In this document: positions 18,800 to 29,280 of the stretch, in pieces
Layout of the letters: every line of letters starts with the position of its first letter
How positions within the stretch are numbered: the stretch's first letter is position 1
DNA from: Salinimonas chungwhensis DSM 16280
GTDB taxonomy: Bacteria; Pseudomonadota; Gammaproteobacteria; Enterobacterales; Alteromonadaceae
Assembly (NCBI RefSeq): GCF_000378185.1
Contig: NZ_KB899376.1
Location: 88,236 to 152,235, forward strand
Direction: 5' to 3'
Length of the DNA: 64,000 nucleotides
Program-made: the position numbers and the translations under genes
The notes under the pieces: generated by a model
What the model was told of the DNA's origin: nothing
Databases searched by the model: none
The model's input: only the letters and a program-made list of their open reading frames with translations

Positions 18800-19333
18800 A
18801 TGAGCTTACTGAAGAAACTCATATTTTTAATGACAGCAGTTTTGGTGGTTTTTGTTGGTGTAGGTTTGTTACTACCAAAAGAATATGAGGTCAAAAGAAG
18901 CATAGTTATTAATGCCTCGCCTGAGGATATTTATCCCAGTGTCGTGGATCTTAAACAATGGAGCAGTTGGGGGGTCTGGTTCCAGCGCGACCCGAATATG
19001 CAAATTGAATATGGCGGGCCGGACCGTGCTATAGGTATGTTTTCAAAGTGGCATAGTGCGAGCGAAGGAAGCGGTGAGCTGGAAATTACGCAGCTCAAAC
19101 ATAACCGCAGAGTTCGCTATAGTTTACGATTCGCTGAATATGAAATGGGGACCACCGGACAAATTTTACTTGAGGAAACGCCCGATGGCACACGGGTTAT
19201 ATGGAGTGATAAAGGAGAAGTAGGTGCAAATCCACTAGACCGCTATTTTGTGTTGATGATCGACGACATGATTGGGCCTGATTTCGAAACAGGCCTGGAA
19301 AACCTCAAAACAGTGGTGGAAAATAAAACCTGA
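18800..19333 (+). CDS. Membrane-anchored SRPBCC (START-like) protein
   Basis: 177 residues. An N-terminal hydrophobic segment (about residues 7-26) is followed by an SRPBCC fold: VKRSIVINASPEDIY begins the first strand, then WSSWGVWFQRD and a C-terminal helix FETGLENLKTVVE. The fold usually forms a cavity for small hydrophobic ligands. The anchor suggests it faces the periplasm. No strong ribosome site precedes the ATG. Function unknown beyond the fold. Confidence 0.82.
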   Translation: MSLLKKLIFLMTAVLVVFVGVGLLLPKEYEVKRSIVINASPEDIYPSVVDLKQWSSWGVWFQRDPNMQIEYGGPDRAIGMFSKWHSASEGSGELEITQLKHNRRVRYSLRFAEYEMGTTGQILLEETPDGTRVIWSDKGEVGANPLDRYFVLMIDDMIGPDFETGLENLKTVVENKT

Positions 19334-19499
19334 TTGACCGGGGTAAGTGCGCTGCCAACCCGAATACGAGTCTGTACTATCTGCCTGAATGAATTTAAAC
19401 TATTGAAAATCTACGCTTTGGAAAGTTAGCCCAAAGTTGTTTATGGCTTGTTTTGCGAGGGACTGTGAACCTAAAAATAACGTTTTGCAGAGGGCATCA

Positions 19500-20687
19500 A
19501 TGGCTGGCCAAAAAAATCGGCTGGTAGGAGCGCTATCTGCCAACAAGCTGGCAGATTTGCTGATATCAGCAAAAACAACGTTGCCGGCTTTACTTATTTC
19601 ACTGGGCGCGCCGCCCTGGATGATAGGCTGGCTGGTGCCGATTAGAGAGTCCGGCGCTTTGTTGCCTCAGGCTGTTATTGGTATTTTGCTGCGAAAGATG
19701 CGTACCCGGCATATTATATGGCGGACCGGAATTATCGTACAGGCGTTGTCTGTAATGGGGATGCTCATCGCCGCCCTGAGTCTGGATAATAGTCAGGCTG
19801 GTTGGGCGATTCTGTGCCTTCTGGGGCTTCTGAGCATGGGGCGTGCAGCCTGCTCACTGACTATAAAAGATATCGAGGCCGATATAGCCAATAAGGGCGA
19901 ACGAGGTGCCCTGCTGGGCAAGGCATCGACAATTTCTGGCATCGTTACTTTGCTTGTAGCTGTCCCATTGGTATTTTACCAGGATGTGCTGGGTCAAGAA
20001 GCAATTCTGTTTCTAATCAGCGCAGCTGCTGTGGCCTTCCTGTTCACTTTTATTATTTTGTTGCCGATAAAAACCTACGTGGATGTTTCGCGTGAGACGA
20101 GCGAAAATCATGACGCCCATTCACCGCCACGGTTTCATAACTTTGACTCCATTGTCTATCGCTTTATTTTGGTTCGGGGACTTTTTGTGCATTCTGCACT
20201 CGTTGCTCCTTACTTTATGCTGGAAAGTGAAGCCGACGCGAAGTCACTGTTACCCCTTTTTCTGGCAGCAGAGGCTTCAGCTGCGTTGTTTTCATCAATA
20301 GTCTGGGGCAAAGTGGCCGATAAAAGTGCACGCCTGGCTTTGCAAATAGCAGGCATTATCGCTACCGCCGCCTGTATTGGTTTACTTGTATTACCGGCCC
20401 CATCGCTTTGGATATCAGGACTGCTGTTTTTTGTACTGGCCATTGCCCATACCGGTGTTCGAACAGGGCGTCAGACTTACAGTCTGGATGTCACTGAAGG
20501 GCAGGACCGAACCGAGCTGGTGGCATTCAGTAATACTGCAATTGGCATTATTTTACTGGGCTTTGGTGCTTTTTACGCCATGCTCCAATCTCTTATCGGA
20601 TTTTCAGTTGTTTATGTGATGGCTGGTATGCTGTGTGTGGCTATTGCTCTGACATTTATTCTGCCAGCCGAGAAAGCAAAGCAGTAA
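19500..20687 (+). CDS. Major facilitator superfamily transporter
   Basis: About 395 residues with roughly twelve hydrophobic segments and an MFS-like layout; the loop RKMRTRHIIW lies between helices 2 and 3. The frame opens at a TTG (19437), but ATG 19500 has AGAGG seven bases upstream and begins just before the first helix (SANKLADLLISAKTTLP), so I prefer it. No substrate-specific motif is recognised. It lies upstream of an NRAMP-like transporter on the same strand, with an 86-bp gap, so joint transcription is possible but not shown. Confidence 0.82.
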   Translation: MAGQKNRLVGALSANKLADLLISAKTTLPALLISLGAPPWMIGWLVPIRESGALLPQAVIGILLRKMRTRHIIWRTGIIVQALSVMGMLIAALSLDNSQAGWAILCLLGLLSMGRAACSLTIKDIEADIANKGERGALLGKASTISGIVTLLVAVPLVFYQDVLGQEAILFLISAAAVAFLFTFIILLPIKTYVDVSRETSENHDAHSPPRFHNFDSIVYRFILVRGLFVHSALVAPYFMLESEADAKSLLPLFLAAEASAALFSSIVWGKVADKSARLALQIAGIIATAACIGLLVLPAPSLWISGLLFFVLAIAHTGVRTGRQTYSLDVTEGQDRTELVAFSNTAIGIILLGFGAFYAMLQSLIGFSVVYVMAGMLCVAIALTFILPAEKAKQ

Positions 20688-20773
20688 CGCGGTTTATCTA
20701 TTCCATTTCGCCTGTCATGATGACCGCTAATTTACCTTAACGCTTAGGCGTGTCACCAGCAGGACGATGAGTG

Positions 20774-22030
20774 ATGTTACAGTCTCAATTAAATACTGCC
20801 AGCCGTCTCATTAAATCCCTGGGGCCGGGAATACTTATGGCCACAGCCGCCATAGGTGGGAGCCATTTGGTGGCGGCGACACAGGCAGGCGCGCATTATG
20901 GCTGGCAGCTGGTTATATTAATCATTGCCGTTAATATTCTTAAATATCCGTTTTTTCGAGCCGCCGTCACCTACACCGTAGATAGTGGACAGACATTGCA
21001 ACAGGGCTACCTGAGCATGGGTAGGGGCTATCTGTTGATGGCCATGGTGATAAACTGCGTTGCGGCTGTGGTAAATGCCGCTGCGCTGTTAATGTTTGCA
21101 GCCAGTTTACTGGGCTATTTCTTGCCTTTTACAGTCCCGGTTCCAATGCTTGCTGCCATTGTTCTTGCAACGATATTGTTTATTTTGTTGGCCGGACATT
21201 TTGAAGCGATGAATAAGGCGGCAAAACTTATCATGCTTCTGCTGGTAATTAGTACCGTCACCGCCGCAGTGGTCGCTGGCTTTAACGGGCCTGCCGCGCC
21301 ACCAGATTTTTCCGGTGAATCGCCCTGGACGGTTGCTGCCATAGGTTTTTTGGTTATTACCATGGGGTGGATGCCAGCGCCCATCGAAATATCAGCGATC
21401 ACTTCATTATGGCTCAAGCGGCAGCAAGACTCAGTTAGCGTGACGCCAGCGTCAGCGCTGTTTGATTTTAATCTGGGGTATATTACAACGACGCTACTTG
21501 CGGTGGTATTTTTAGCACTTGGAGCGCTTATATTGTATGGCAGTGGAAAAGATATGGCGGTCGGTGGCATTGGATTTTCTCGGCAACTGGTGAGCCTGTA
21601 CGCCTCTACCATTGGAGAATGGTCGCGTTATCTTATTGCGACTATTGCCTTTTTGTGCATATTCGGTTCAGCGCTGACTGTCTATGATGGATATTGCCGG
21701 GCTATCACTGAAGCGCTGGGTTTGCTCAGGGGAACCAACGATGAACCTGAACGTCACTTTACCAAAACTTTGCTACTCGTGGCGATTATCAGTTTTATTA
21801 TTGTGCTGTTTTTTCAATCTGCATTACTGGCTATGCTTGGATTCGCCATGACTCTGGCTTTTACTACCACGCCATTATTTGCCTGGTTAAATCATCGTTT
21901 GGTTAATACCTCGCGTACAGAAAGTTCGTTTGGAGCTACTCATTGGCTACGGCGCTTGAGCCTGGCGGGACTGATTTATCTATTTGGTTTTCTGGGCGTT
22001 TTTATCTGGTGGCAATTCGTCAGCAGCTAA
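20774..22030 (+). CDS. NRAMP-family transporter lacking the metal-binding signature
   Basis: 418 residues, about eleven membrane segments. The first helix aligns with NRAMP transporters (GPGILMATAAIGGSHLVAAT against the usual GPGxxxxxAYxDPGNxATD), but the metal-coordinating DPGN has become GGSH. The helix-6 Met-Pro-His region reads GWMPAPIEIS. Canonical Mn2+/Fe2+ coordination is therefore unlikely. A GTG at 20771 and an ATG at 20774 are both in frame after AGGA. The gene ends at a strong bidirectional terminator facing the liu operon. Substrate unknown. Confidence 0.82.
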   Translation: MLQSQLNTASRLIKSLGPGILMATAAIGGSHLVAATQAGAHYGWQLVILIIAVNILKYPFFRAAVTYTVDSGQTLQQGYLSMGRGYLLMAMVINCVAAVVNAAALLMFAASLLGYFLPFTVPVPMLAAIVLATILFILLAGHFEAMNKAAKLIMLLLVISTVTAAVVAGFNGPAAPPDFSGESPWTVAAIGFLVITMGWMPAPIEISAITSLWLKRQQDSVSVTPASALFDFNLGYITTTLLAVVFLALGALILYGSGKDMAVGGIGFSRQLVSLYASTIGEWSRYLIATIAFLCIFGSALTVYDGYCRAITEALGLLRGTNDEPERHFTKTLLLVAIISFIIVLFFQSALLAMLGFAMTLAFTTTPLFAWLNHRLVNTSRTESSFGATHWLRRLSLAGLIYLFGFLGVFIWWQFVSS

Positions 22031-22058
22031 AAAAAGAGGCCGCATGCCGCCTCTTTTT
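22031..22058. terminator. Bidirectional terminator, NRAMP-like gene and liu operon
   Basis: A perfect 10-bp stem (AAAAAGAGGC / GCCTCTTTTT) with an 8-base loop lies between the convergent genes. The A and T runs on the two arms serve both strands, so this is also the end of the liu operon. Confidence 0.9.
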
Positions 22059-22068
22059 CAAAGGACTG

Positions 22069-22965
22069 TTATCCCATCGCGTTGGCGACTTTTGAAGACG
22101 GGGGGCGACCCACTGCCTGCATAATGAAGACAGAAGCCCTAAGCAACTTTTGCATATTTACACCAGTGTGTATGCCCATTCCATCAAGCATATAAAGGAC
22201 ATCCTCAGTGGCTACATTACCGCTGGCACCTTTTGCATAAGGACAGCCGCCTAAGCCGGCCACCGCACTGTCGATAGTCGATACACCACAAGAGAGCGCA
22301 ACATACAGGTTGGCCAGCGCCTGCCCATAGGTATCATGAAAGTGCGCAGCAAGCTTATCAACGCCCACTGCGTCTGCCACAACTTCCAGCATGCGCTGCG
22401 TTTTGACAGGCGTTCCCGTGCCGATTGTATCGCCCAGCGATATTTCGTAGCAGCCCATGTCGAGCATTTTTTTCGCGACACTGGCTACAGCAGCTGGCGC
22501 AATTTCACCTTCATAAGGACAGCCCAGAACGCAGGATACGTAACCGCGTACCCGCAGGCCATTGGCTCTTGCCTGGCTTACCACTGGGGCGAATCGATCC
22601 AGACTTTCATCCACCGAGCAATTGATATTCTTCTGGCTAAAAGATTCAGAAGCCGCACCAAAAATAGCCACCTCATCAGCCCTGGCCGCGAGAGCATTTT
22701 CGAAACCTTTAATGTTTGGTGTCAACGCCGAATAGGTTACGCCCTCGCGCCGCTTGATCTGCGCAAAAACCGCATCTGAATCGGCCATTTGTGGCACCCA
22801 TTTGGGAGACACGAAACTCCCGGTTTCGATATGTCTGTGACCAGCATCTGCCAGCATTTCAACCAGGTCTACTTTGGTTTGTGTGCTCACCTCTGACTTT
22901 TCATTTTGCAGGCCATCTCGTGGTCCAACCTCAACCAGACTTACCGTTTCTGGAAAATTATTCAT
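22069..22965 (-). CDS. liuE: Hydroxymethylglutaryl-CoA lyase
   Basis: 298 residues. Cleaves HMG-CoA to acetyl-CoA and acetoacetate, the last step of leucine catabolism. The TIM-barrel entry motif [13 protein letters not shown], the metal-site AHFHDTYGQ and the signature [14 protein letters not shown] with the active-site Cys are all present. The start is the ATG at 22965, which overlaps the end of liuD; upstream in-frame codons belong to liuD's own 3' sequence. Last gene of the operon. Confidence 0.95.
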   Translation of the reverse strand: MNNFPETVSLVEVGPRDGLQNEKSEVSTQTKVDLVEMLADAGHRHIETGSFVSPKWVPQMADSDAVFAQIKRREGVTYSALTPNIKGFENALAARADEVAIFGAASESFSQKNINCSVDESLDRFAPVVSQARANGLRVRGYVSCVLGCPYEGEIAPAAVASVAKKMLDMGCYEISLGDTIGTGTPVKTQRMLEVVADAVGVDKLAAHFHDTYGQALANLYVALSCGVSTIDSAVAGLGGCPYAKGASGNVATEDVLYMLDGMGIHTGVNMQKLLRASVFIMQAVGRPPSSKVANAMG

Positions 22966-24955
22966 CTGGTTCAAACTCCAGCAACTGCGCACCGCCATCT
23001 ACCAGATCACCGGGTGCGAAGAAAATAGCTTTCACCGTGCCATCTGCAGGGGCAGTGATATTATGTTCCATTTTCATAGCTTCCATGACCAGCAATGTAT
23101 CGCCTTTTTTGACTTTATCACCCTCGGCCACGGATACATCAACCATTGTGCCATTCATGGGCGCGGCAAATCCGCCATCATGTGCTGAATCATCAGCGTG
23201 CCCGGTATCTGGCATATGGTAGTCAAGATGTAATGCGCCCTGGGGGGTAAATAACGTGTAGCGCGCGGAATCTGACGCCCAGCCGATGCGCTGCTGGTAG
23301 CCATCTATTTGCGCATAAAGCACATGATTGTCCACATGCCCGCTAACCTGGTAGGTTTGATTGTTCACCTTCATCTGCCATTGATTGGGCGATTTGGGTG
23401 TGCCGCAATGCGCAACTCTGACGTCGGCGGTGGTATCACCTATGGTGAATGTCAGAGTTTGCTCATGCCTGAAATTTGCCCGCCATGCCAGTGGCATGGC
23501 CCATGGGGAGCCAGGATCGCCGTCGCTGGTTACCGGGTGCTGGTTGGACAAAAGTACCAGCATAGCGGTAGCGGCCAGCATTTTGTCATCTATCTGCGTG
23601 GGACGGGCAAACAGGAGTGACTCATGTTTTTCAATAAACGTAGTGAGAAGCTCAGCATCCTGAAAAGGCTGGCTGGCAGCCACGTTATATAAAAATTCCA
23701 GGTTTGTAGTGACACCAGCGACATGGTAATCCCGTAACGCCGCTAGCAGCCGTTGTAGCGCGCGCTCACGGTTCTCATCCCAGACTATTAGCTTGGCAAT
23801 CATGGGGTCGTAATAAACAGAGACTTCATCGCCCTGAACGACACCAGTATCAACCCGGACATGCTTTGATTCCTGAGGTGGTTGCAGCAGTGTGAGTCGG
23901 CCTGTGGCGGGTAAAAAGCCATTTGCCGGATCTTCAGCGTAAAGACGGGCCTCAAAGGCATGACCATGTAACTGTAACTGGTCCTGAGTTTTAGGTAACG
24001 GCTGGCCATTGGCAACCTGGATCTGCCAGTCAACTAAATCTTCGCCGGTAATTTTTTCGGTAACCGGATGTTCAACCTGCAAGCGGGTATTCATTTCCAT
24101 GAAGTAGAAATCTTCACCATCAAGCAGGAACTCGACCGTGCCTGCACCCACATAATTGATAGCCTGAGCCGCGCGTATGGCTGCCTCACCCATACGTCGG
24201 CGTACCGCTTCGTCCATGCCCGGAGCAGGAGCTTCTTCTATAATTTTCTGATGCCGCCGCTGTACCGAGCAATCCCGTTCAAACAAATACACGCCATTAC
24301 CGTGGGTATCACAGAAAACCTGAAACTCTACATGACGCGGCTGCGTCAGATATTTTTCAATGAGCATTACATCATCACTGAAACTCGCCATAGATTCACG
24401 GCGTGCTGCACGCAGTGCGCTGTCGAACTCATCCGCATTCCACACCTGGCGCATACCTTTACCACCACCACCGGCTGCCGCTTTGAGCAAGACGGGATAA
24501 CCCATTTCATCAGCGTGCTTTTTTAAAGTCTCATCTGACTGATCATCCCCATGATAGCCAGGCACCAGCGGAACACCGGCTTTCTGCATAATGTTCTTAG
24601 CGGCAGATTTGGACCCCATCGCTGATATCGCATCGGGTCCAGGCCCGATAAATGTAATATGATTATCAGCACAAGCGCGGGCAAAGTCGGCGTTTTCGGA
24701 TAAAAAGCCGTAACCAGGATGAATTGCGTCCACCGCTAATTTTTGCGCGACATCGAGAATTACATCAGCCCGCAGATAACTGTCCTTGGAAGGCGCAGGC
24801 CCTATGTTTACTGCCTCATCTGCCATACTGACGTGCAGGGCGCTGGCATCGGCGTCCGAGTATACGGCTACGGTGCCAATGCCGAGCTTGCGTGCAGTTT
24901 TAATTACTCGACAGGCAATTTCACCGCGATTTGCAATAAGAATTTTTTTAATCAT
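22958..24955 (-). CDS. liuD: Methylcrotonyl-CoA carboxylase, biotin carboxylase/carrier subunit
   Basis: 665 residues. The N-terminal biotin carboxylase ([18 protein letters not shown]-grasp loop [11 protein letters not shown], metal site [16 protein letters not shown]) carboxylates the biotin carried by the C-terminal BCCP domain (MEAMKMEH, biotin on the Lys). It works with liuB to convert 3-methylcrotonyl-CoA to 3-methylglutaconyl-CoA. Its start overlaps liuC by 8 bp and its stop overlaps liuE, so translation is coupled. No truncation was seen. Confidence 0.97.
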   Translation of the reverse strand: MIKKILIANRGEIACRVIKTARKLGIGTVAVYSDADASALHVSMADEAVNIGPAPSKDSYLRADVILDVAQKLAVDAIHPGYGFLSENADFARACADNHITFIGPGPDAISAMGSKSAAKNIMQKAGVPLVPGYHGDDQSDETLKKHADEMGYPVLLKAAAGGGGKGMRQVWNADEFDSALRAARRESMASFSDDVMLIEKYLTQPRHVEFQVFCDTHGNGVYLFERDCSVQRRHQKIIEEAPAPGMDEAVRRRMGEAAIRAAQAINYVGAGTVEFLLDGEDFYFMEMNTRLQVEHPVTEKITGEDLVDWQIQVANGQPLPKTQDQLQLHGHAFEARLYAEDPANGFLPATGRLTLLQPPQESKHVRVDTGVVQGDEVSVYYDPMIAKLIVWDENRERALQRLLAALRDYHVAGVTTNLEFLYNVAASQPFQDAELLTTFIEKHESLLFARPTQIDDKMLAATAMLVLLSNQHPVTSDGDPGSPWAMPLAWRANFRHEQTLTFTIGDTTADVRVAHCGTPKSPNQWQMKVNNQTYQVSGHVDNHVLYAQIDGYQQRIGWASDSARYTLFTPQGALHLDYHMPDTGHADDSAHDGGFAAPMNGTMVDVSVAEGDKVKKGDTLLVMEAMKMEHNITAPADGTVKAIFFAPGDLVDGGAQLLEFEPDE

Positions 24956-25754
24956 TCTGTGACTCCTGCCAGGCCGGCTTTTGTTTATTTAAAAACGCAT
25001 TCAGACCCTGCTGGCCTTCTTTTGATACACGCACGCTGGCTATCCACTTACTCGTTTTTTCCATTAGCGACTGGTCAATGGGTACGCCTGCAACATACTC
25101 TACGAGGGTCTTCGCCTGGCCTACTGCGCTGGGCCCATTTTTAATCACCTGGCTGATGATGTCATCGATGGTGCTGTCAAGTTCGTCTTCGGTTACCGCT
25201 TCACTAAGCAGACCCAGTCGGCGAGCCCGTCGCGCAGAAAAAACCTCTGCGGTCTGGAAGTAGCGTCGGCATACCCGTGCACCCATTGCTTCAACAACGT
25301 AAGGTGCGATGGTGGCGGGTATCAAGCCAATTTTCACTTCGCTGAGACAAAACTTGCTCAAGCGACTACCAATAGCAATATCACAACAGGCGATAAGCCC
25401 GATAGCGCCACCAAACGCAGCACCCTGTACTCTGGCAATGGTCAGCTTGGGCAGGGTGTACAGTGTTTGCAGCATGGTTGCCAGCGCCATGGCGTCGCGC
25501 TCATTTTCCTCTTCACTGTAGCCGGCCATACGCTGCATCCATTGAAGATTCGCCCCTGCGCTAAAACTTTTACCACGCGCTTCAAGTACTACAACTCTCA
25601 CAGCGCTGTCATTAGCCGCCTGAGTAAAATAATCAGTCAACGCGCCAATCATCGCATCATCGAATGCGTTATGTTTATCTGGATTATTAAGCGTTACCGT
25701 TGCCACACCACGTTCACTGACGTGGTAAAGGACGGCTGAGTTTTCGATGGTCAT
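24948..25754 (-). CDS. liuC: Methylglutaconyl-CoA hydratase (enoyl-CoA hydratase family)
   Basis: 268 residues of the crotonase fold. It hydrates 3-methylglutaconyl-CoA to HMG-CoA, assigned by its place between liuB and liuD. Visible features are the oxyanion-hole segments KSFSAGANLQWM and GAAFGGAIGLIACCDIAI, and the conserved LSEVKIGLIPATIAPYV. The ATG at 25754 has GGAG seven bases upstream. It sits 11 bp after liuB. Confidence 0.93.
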   Translation of the reverse strand: MTIENSAVLYHVSERGVATVTLNNPDKHNAFDDAMIGALTDYFTQAANDSAVRVVVLEARGKSFSAGANLQWMQRMAGYSEEENERDAMALATMLQTLYTLPKLTIARVQGAAFGGAIGLIACCDIAIGSRLSKFCLSEVKIGLIPATIAPYVVEAMGARVCRRYFQTAEVFSARRARRLGLLSEAVTEDELDSTIDDIISQVIKNGPSAVGQAKTLVEYVAGVPIDQSLMEKTSKWIASVRVSKEGQQGLNAFLNKQKPAWQESQND

Positions 25755-25765
25755 ACGCTCACTCC

Positions 25766-27373
25766 TTACATTCTGAATATGCCAAATTGAGTTTCCTCAA
25801 TGGGCTTGTTGAGTGCTGCAGAAAGTGACAATCCCAGCACCATTCTGGTATCCGCCGGATCAATTACGCCATCATCCCAGAGACGAGCTGAGGCATAGTA
25901 GGGGTGGCCCTGCTTCTCATACGTATCGACAATAGGCTGCCGGAATTTTGCTTCTTCTTCCTCGGACCACTGCTCATCAGCACGTTCTTTTTGATCACGT
26001 TTAACCTGCGCCAGCACGCCGGCAGCTTGTTCTCCGCCCATCACGGAAATACGCGCATTGGGCCACATAAATAAAAAACGCGGATCGTAAGCACGTCCAC
26101 ACATGCCATAGTTACCCGCACCAAAACTGCCGCCGATCAGCACCGTCAGTTTGGGCACGTTAGCGCACGCCACTGCGGTTACCATTTTGGCGCCGTGTTT
26201 GGCAATACCACCGGCTTCATACTGTTTGCCAACCATAAAGCCTGTAATATTCTGTAAAAAGATTAACGGAATACCGCGCTGAGCACATAGCTCTACAAAA
26301 TGCGCGCCTTTGAGTGCGCTTTCGCCGAATAAAATGCCGTTATTGCCGACAATCCCAACCGGATAGCCGAAAATACGCGCAAAGCCACATACCAGCGTAG
26401 TACCATAAAGCGGTTTAAACTCATCAAATTCTGAACCATCTACAATGCGCGCGATAATCTCTTTTACATCATATGATTTACGGCTGTCTTTGGGTACGAT
26501 GCCGTAAATATCTGAAGCCGGGTAGTGCGGCTCGACGGGTTTTTTAATATCCAGCCCTACAGACTTTGTGCGGTTCAGGCGGCTAACCGTATCCCGGGCC
26601 AGCGCCAAGGCATGATGGTCATTATTTGCCAGTAAATCGGCTACCCCGGATGTACGGGTATGGACATCACCACCACCGAGTTCTTCGGCTGAAACTACCT
26701 CACCTGTCGCAGCTTTTACCAGGGGGGGGCCGCCCAGAAAAATAGTTCCCTGCTCCTTAACGATGATACTGACGTCGGCCATGGCCGGAACATATGCGCC
26801 ACCGGCTGTGCATGAGCCCATCACAACAGCGATTTGAGGAATATTTTTTGCTGACATATTGGCCTGATTGAAAAATATCCGCCCAAAATGCTCTTTATCA
26901 GGGAATACTTCGTCCTGACGGGGGAGGTTGGCACCGCCGGAATCAACCAGATAAATACAGGGCAGGTTGTTCTGCATGGCGATTTCCTGCGCCCGTAAAT
27001 GTTTTTTCACTGTCAGGGGGTAGTAGGTGCCACCTTTTACCGTAGCATCATTGGCCACCACCATGCATTCGATACCGCTGACCCGGCCAATCCCTGCAAT
27101 GACGCCGGCGCCTGGCACATAATCGTCATAAACTTCCCAGCCAGCCAACTGACCAATTTCCAGAAAAGGTGTACAGGGGTCGAGCAGCGCTTCAATGCGC
27201 TCTCTGGGCAAAAGCTTGCCCTTGGACGTATGACGAGCGGCAGCTTTCTCGCCACCACCCTGTCGGATTTTTTCAATTTTTTCTTCTAAATCTGCCACCT
27301 GTGCCTGCATATGCTGCACATTATCGGCAAATTCCTTTGAGTTTGAATTGACAGAAGTTGATAATACGGGCAC
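25766..27373 (-). CDS. liuB: Methylcrotonyl-CoA carboxylase, carboxyltransferase subunit
   Basis: 535 residues with tandem crotonase-like domains. It transfers the carboxyl group from biotin on LiuD to 3-methylcrotonyl-CoA. Landmarks include [46 protein letters not shown] and [15 protein letters not shown], all typical of MCC-beta. The start codon is GTG, preceded by GGAGG at good spacing. Full length for the family. Confidence 0.97.
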   Translation of the reverse strand: MPVLSTSVNSNSKEFADNVQHMQAQVADLEEKIEKIRQGGGEKAAARHTSKGKLLPRERIEALLDPCTPFLEIGQLAGWEVYDDYVPGAGVIAGIGRVSGIECMVVANDATVKGGTYYPLTVKKHLRAQEIAMQNNLPCIYLVDSGGANLPRQDEVFPDKEHFGRIFFNQANMSAKNIPQIAVVMGSCTAGGAYVPAMADVSIIVKEQGTIFLGGPPLVKAATGEVVSAEELGGGDVHTRTSGVADLLANNDHHALALARDTVSRLNRTKSVGLDIKKPVEPHYPASDIYGIVPKDSRKSYDVKEIIARIVDGSEFDEFKPLYGTTLVCGFARIFGYPVGIVGNNGILFGESALKGAHFVELCAQRGIPLIFLQNITGFMVGKQYEAGGIAKHGAKMVTAVACANVPKLTVLIGGSFGAGNYGMCGRAYDPRFLFMWPNARISVMGGEQAAGVLAQVKRDQKERADEQWSEEEEAKFRQPIVDTYEKQGHPYYASARLWDDGVIDPADTRMVLGLSLSAALNKPIEETQFGIFRM

Positions 27374-27434
27374 GTGTCCCTCCAGTATAAGCTAACGGGC
27401 GGCCAGGCAGGTCACCCGAAGTCAAAAGAAAAAA

Positions 27435-28604
27435 TTATTCAGATTCTTTAAATAACTCGCGACCAATCAGCATTCGGCGGATTTCAGATGTCCCTGCGCC
27501 GATTTCATAAAGCTTTGCGTCGCGAAGCAGGCGACCGGTGGGATACTCATTGACGTACCCGTTACCACCTAGTATTTGAATCGCATCAAGGGCCATTTTT
27601 GTGGCCAGCTCGGCGGAGTAAAGAATAGCGCCGGCGGCATCTTTTCGAGTGGTTTCACCCCGATCGCAAGACTGCGCTACCATATAAACGTAGGCGCGTG
27701 CCGCATTCATTTGCGTATACATGTCAGCTATTTTGCCCTGAATCAGCTGGAATTGGCCTATCGACTGGCCAAATTGTTCACGTTCATGGATATAGGGTAC
27801 CACCACATCCATGCAGGCTTGCATTATGCCCAAAGGACCACCCGACAGAACCAGCCGTTCGTAATCCAGGCCACTCATCAGGACCTTAACGCCTTTACCT
27901 TCTTCGCCGAGAATGTTTTCTGCCGGCACCTCGCAATCTTCAAAAATCAGCTCACAGGTGTTAGATGACCGCATCCCCAGCTTGTCTAGCTTCTGAGCCT
28001 GAGAGAATCCCGGGTAATCGCGCTCAACAATAAATGCTGTAATTCCCTTGGCGCCAGCGCTTGTGTCGGTTTTGGCGTAAATCACAAAAGTGTGGGCATC
28101 CGGACCATTGGTAATCCACATCTTGTTGCCATTGAGCACATATTTATCGCCGCGCTTGTCTGCACGTAACTTCATGCTCACCACGTCGGAACCGGCGTTG
28201 GGCTCACTCATAGCCAGTGCGCCGATATGCTCACCGGACACAAGCTTAGGCAGGTATTTTTCGCGTTGCGCGTCGTTTCCATTTTTGAAGATCTGGTTAA
28301 CACACAAATTAGAGTGAGCGCCATAACTTAAACCAATACCGGCTGAAGCACGGCTGATTTCTTCCATCGCCACAGTATGCGCTAGATAGCCCATTTCAGA
28401 ACCACCATACTGTTCTGATACGGTAACGCCAAGTAGTCCCATCTCACCTAATTTAGGCCATAGCTCGTTGGGGAACTGATTATCTTCATCAGCCTGCGCG
28501 GCTAAAGGAGCGATCTCATTTTTTGCAAACTGATTGACCTGGTCGCGCAACATATCAATGTCTTCACCCAGACCAAAATTCAAAGTGGGATAGAGCGTAT
28601 TCAT
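27435..28604 (-). CDS. liuA: Isovaleryl-CoA dehydrogenase
   Basis: 389 residues. A flavin acyl-CoA dehydrogenase that oxidises isovaleryl-CoA to 3-methylcrotonyl-CoA, the first step encoded by this operon. The Glu in [14 protein letters not shown] is at the position that serves as catalytic base in isovaleryl-CoA dehydrogenases, which differ from other ACADs in its location. [11 protein letters not shown] and [13 protein letters not shown] are the standard family signatures. The ATG overlaps the liuR stop by 4 bp. Confidence 0.96.
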   Translation of the reverse strand: MNTLYPTLNFGLGEDIDMLRDQVNQFAKNEIAPLAAQADEDNQFPNELWPKLGEMGLLGVTVSEQYGGSEMGYLAHTVAMEEISRASAGIGLSYGAHSNLCVNQIFKNGNDAQREKYLPKLVSGEHIGALAMSEPNAGSDVVSMKLRADKRGDKYVLNGNKMWITNGPDAHTFVIYAKTDTSAGAKGITAFIVERDYPGFSQAQKLDKLGMRSSNTCELIFEDCEVPAENILGEEGKGVKVLMSGLDYERLVLSGGPLGIMQACMDVVVPYIHEREQFGQSIGQFQLIQGKIADMYTQMNAARAYVYMVAQSCDRGETTRKDAAGAILYSAELATKMALDAIQILGGNGYVNEYPTGRLLRDAKLYEIGAGTSEIRRMLIGRELFKESE

Positions 28605-29008
28605 GCGATATTTCCTCGTTTAAGTTCAGCCAGTTCTTCCCGGCAGCGAATTTCAACCTCGTCCAGTTCACTCATCAGCGACTTAATATCCTCAAGCTGC
28701 TGTGTCAACACGGCGCGTTTTTTCTCTGTCAGGCTCAACATTGTTTCCAGCTGAACAGCAGAATTTGGATTAGTGTCGTAAAGCTCGAAAAGATTTTTCA
28801 CTTCTGCCAGTGAAAAACCTAACCGTTTGCCACGTAAAATTAGCTTTAACCTGACACGGTCTTTGTTACAGTAAATACGGTTTTGGCCGGTGCGTTGTGG
28901 GCTTAACAGCTCCTGTTCCTCGTAAAAACGAATAGACCGAGGGGTAATACTGAATTCGCGCGCCAGTTCGCCAATGGTATAGGTCGGATCAGATTTGTGA
29001 TTATTCAT
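28601..29008 (-). CDS. liuR: MerR-family regulator of leucine/isovalerate degradation
   Basis: 135 residues. The N-terminal winged helix ([21 protein letters not shown]) is of the MerR type, followed by a coiled-coil dimerisation helix (about residues 80-125, [20 protein letters not shown]). Its place as first gene of the liu operon matches LiuR of other gammaproteobacteria. It lacks the Cys pattern of metal-sensing MerR proteins. Likely ligands are pathway CoA thioesters (inference). Two palindromic sites lie just upstream, suggesting control of itself, liuABCDE and the divergent thiolase. Confidence 0.9.
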   Translation of the reverse strand: MNNHKSDPTYTIGELAREFSITPRSIRFYEEQELLSPQRTGQNRIYCNKDRVRLKLILRGKRLGFSLAEVKNLFELYDTNPNSAVQLETMLSLTEKKRAVLTQQLEDIKSLMSELDEVEIRCREELAELKRGNIA

Positions 29009-29106
29009 GGCACACTACCTGTGAGTTACGTCCAGTGGTTACCCAGCTGCTAATGTCAAAGCATAGTTTTACTGATGTCGGCTCGTTGACACTTTTAACG
29101 TTCGGG

Positions 29107-29122
29107 TTTACGTTAACGTAAA
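29107..29122. promoter_or_regulatory. Candidate LiuR operator, perfect 16-bp palindrome
   Basis: TTTACGTTAACGTAAA is a perfect inverted repeat in the liuR/thiolase intergenic region. A TTGACA lies at 29086-29091 on the plus strand. Position, symmetry and a second copy 22 bp away make it the likely LiuR site. I could not assign a -10 box with confidence. Confidence 0.7.
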
Positions 29123-29128
29123 TTGCAT

Positions 29129-29144
29129 TTTACGTTAAGGTAAG
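29129..29144. promoter_or_regulatory. Second, imperfect copy of the LiuR-type site
   Basis: TTTACGTTAAGGTAAG matches the upstream palindrome at 14 of 16 positions. Its centre is 22 bp from the first, two helical turns, so two dimers could bind on the same DNA face. Confidence 0.6.
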
Positions 29145-29280
29145 GTAACAACTCTGTAACGTCAATATGGCAACAAATTGTTACGGCGCATCTGGTATTG
29201 AAGTAACACCTGCATCGGTGTGCCACCAGGAGGTACAAGTAACCTCTTTTATTATCACTTTATTATTGAGGCAACACGAT

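Noticed and set aside
18664..18888. 74-codon plus-strand ORF behind AGGAG
   Set aside because: The product resembles no protein, the site is too close to the ATG, and it overlaps the better-supported SRPBCC gene in another frame.
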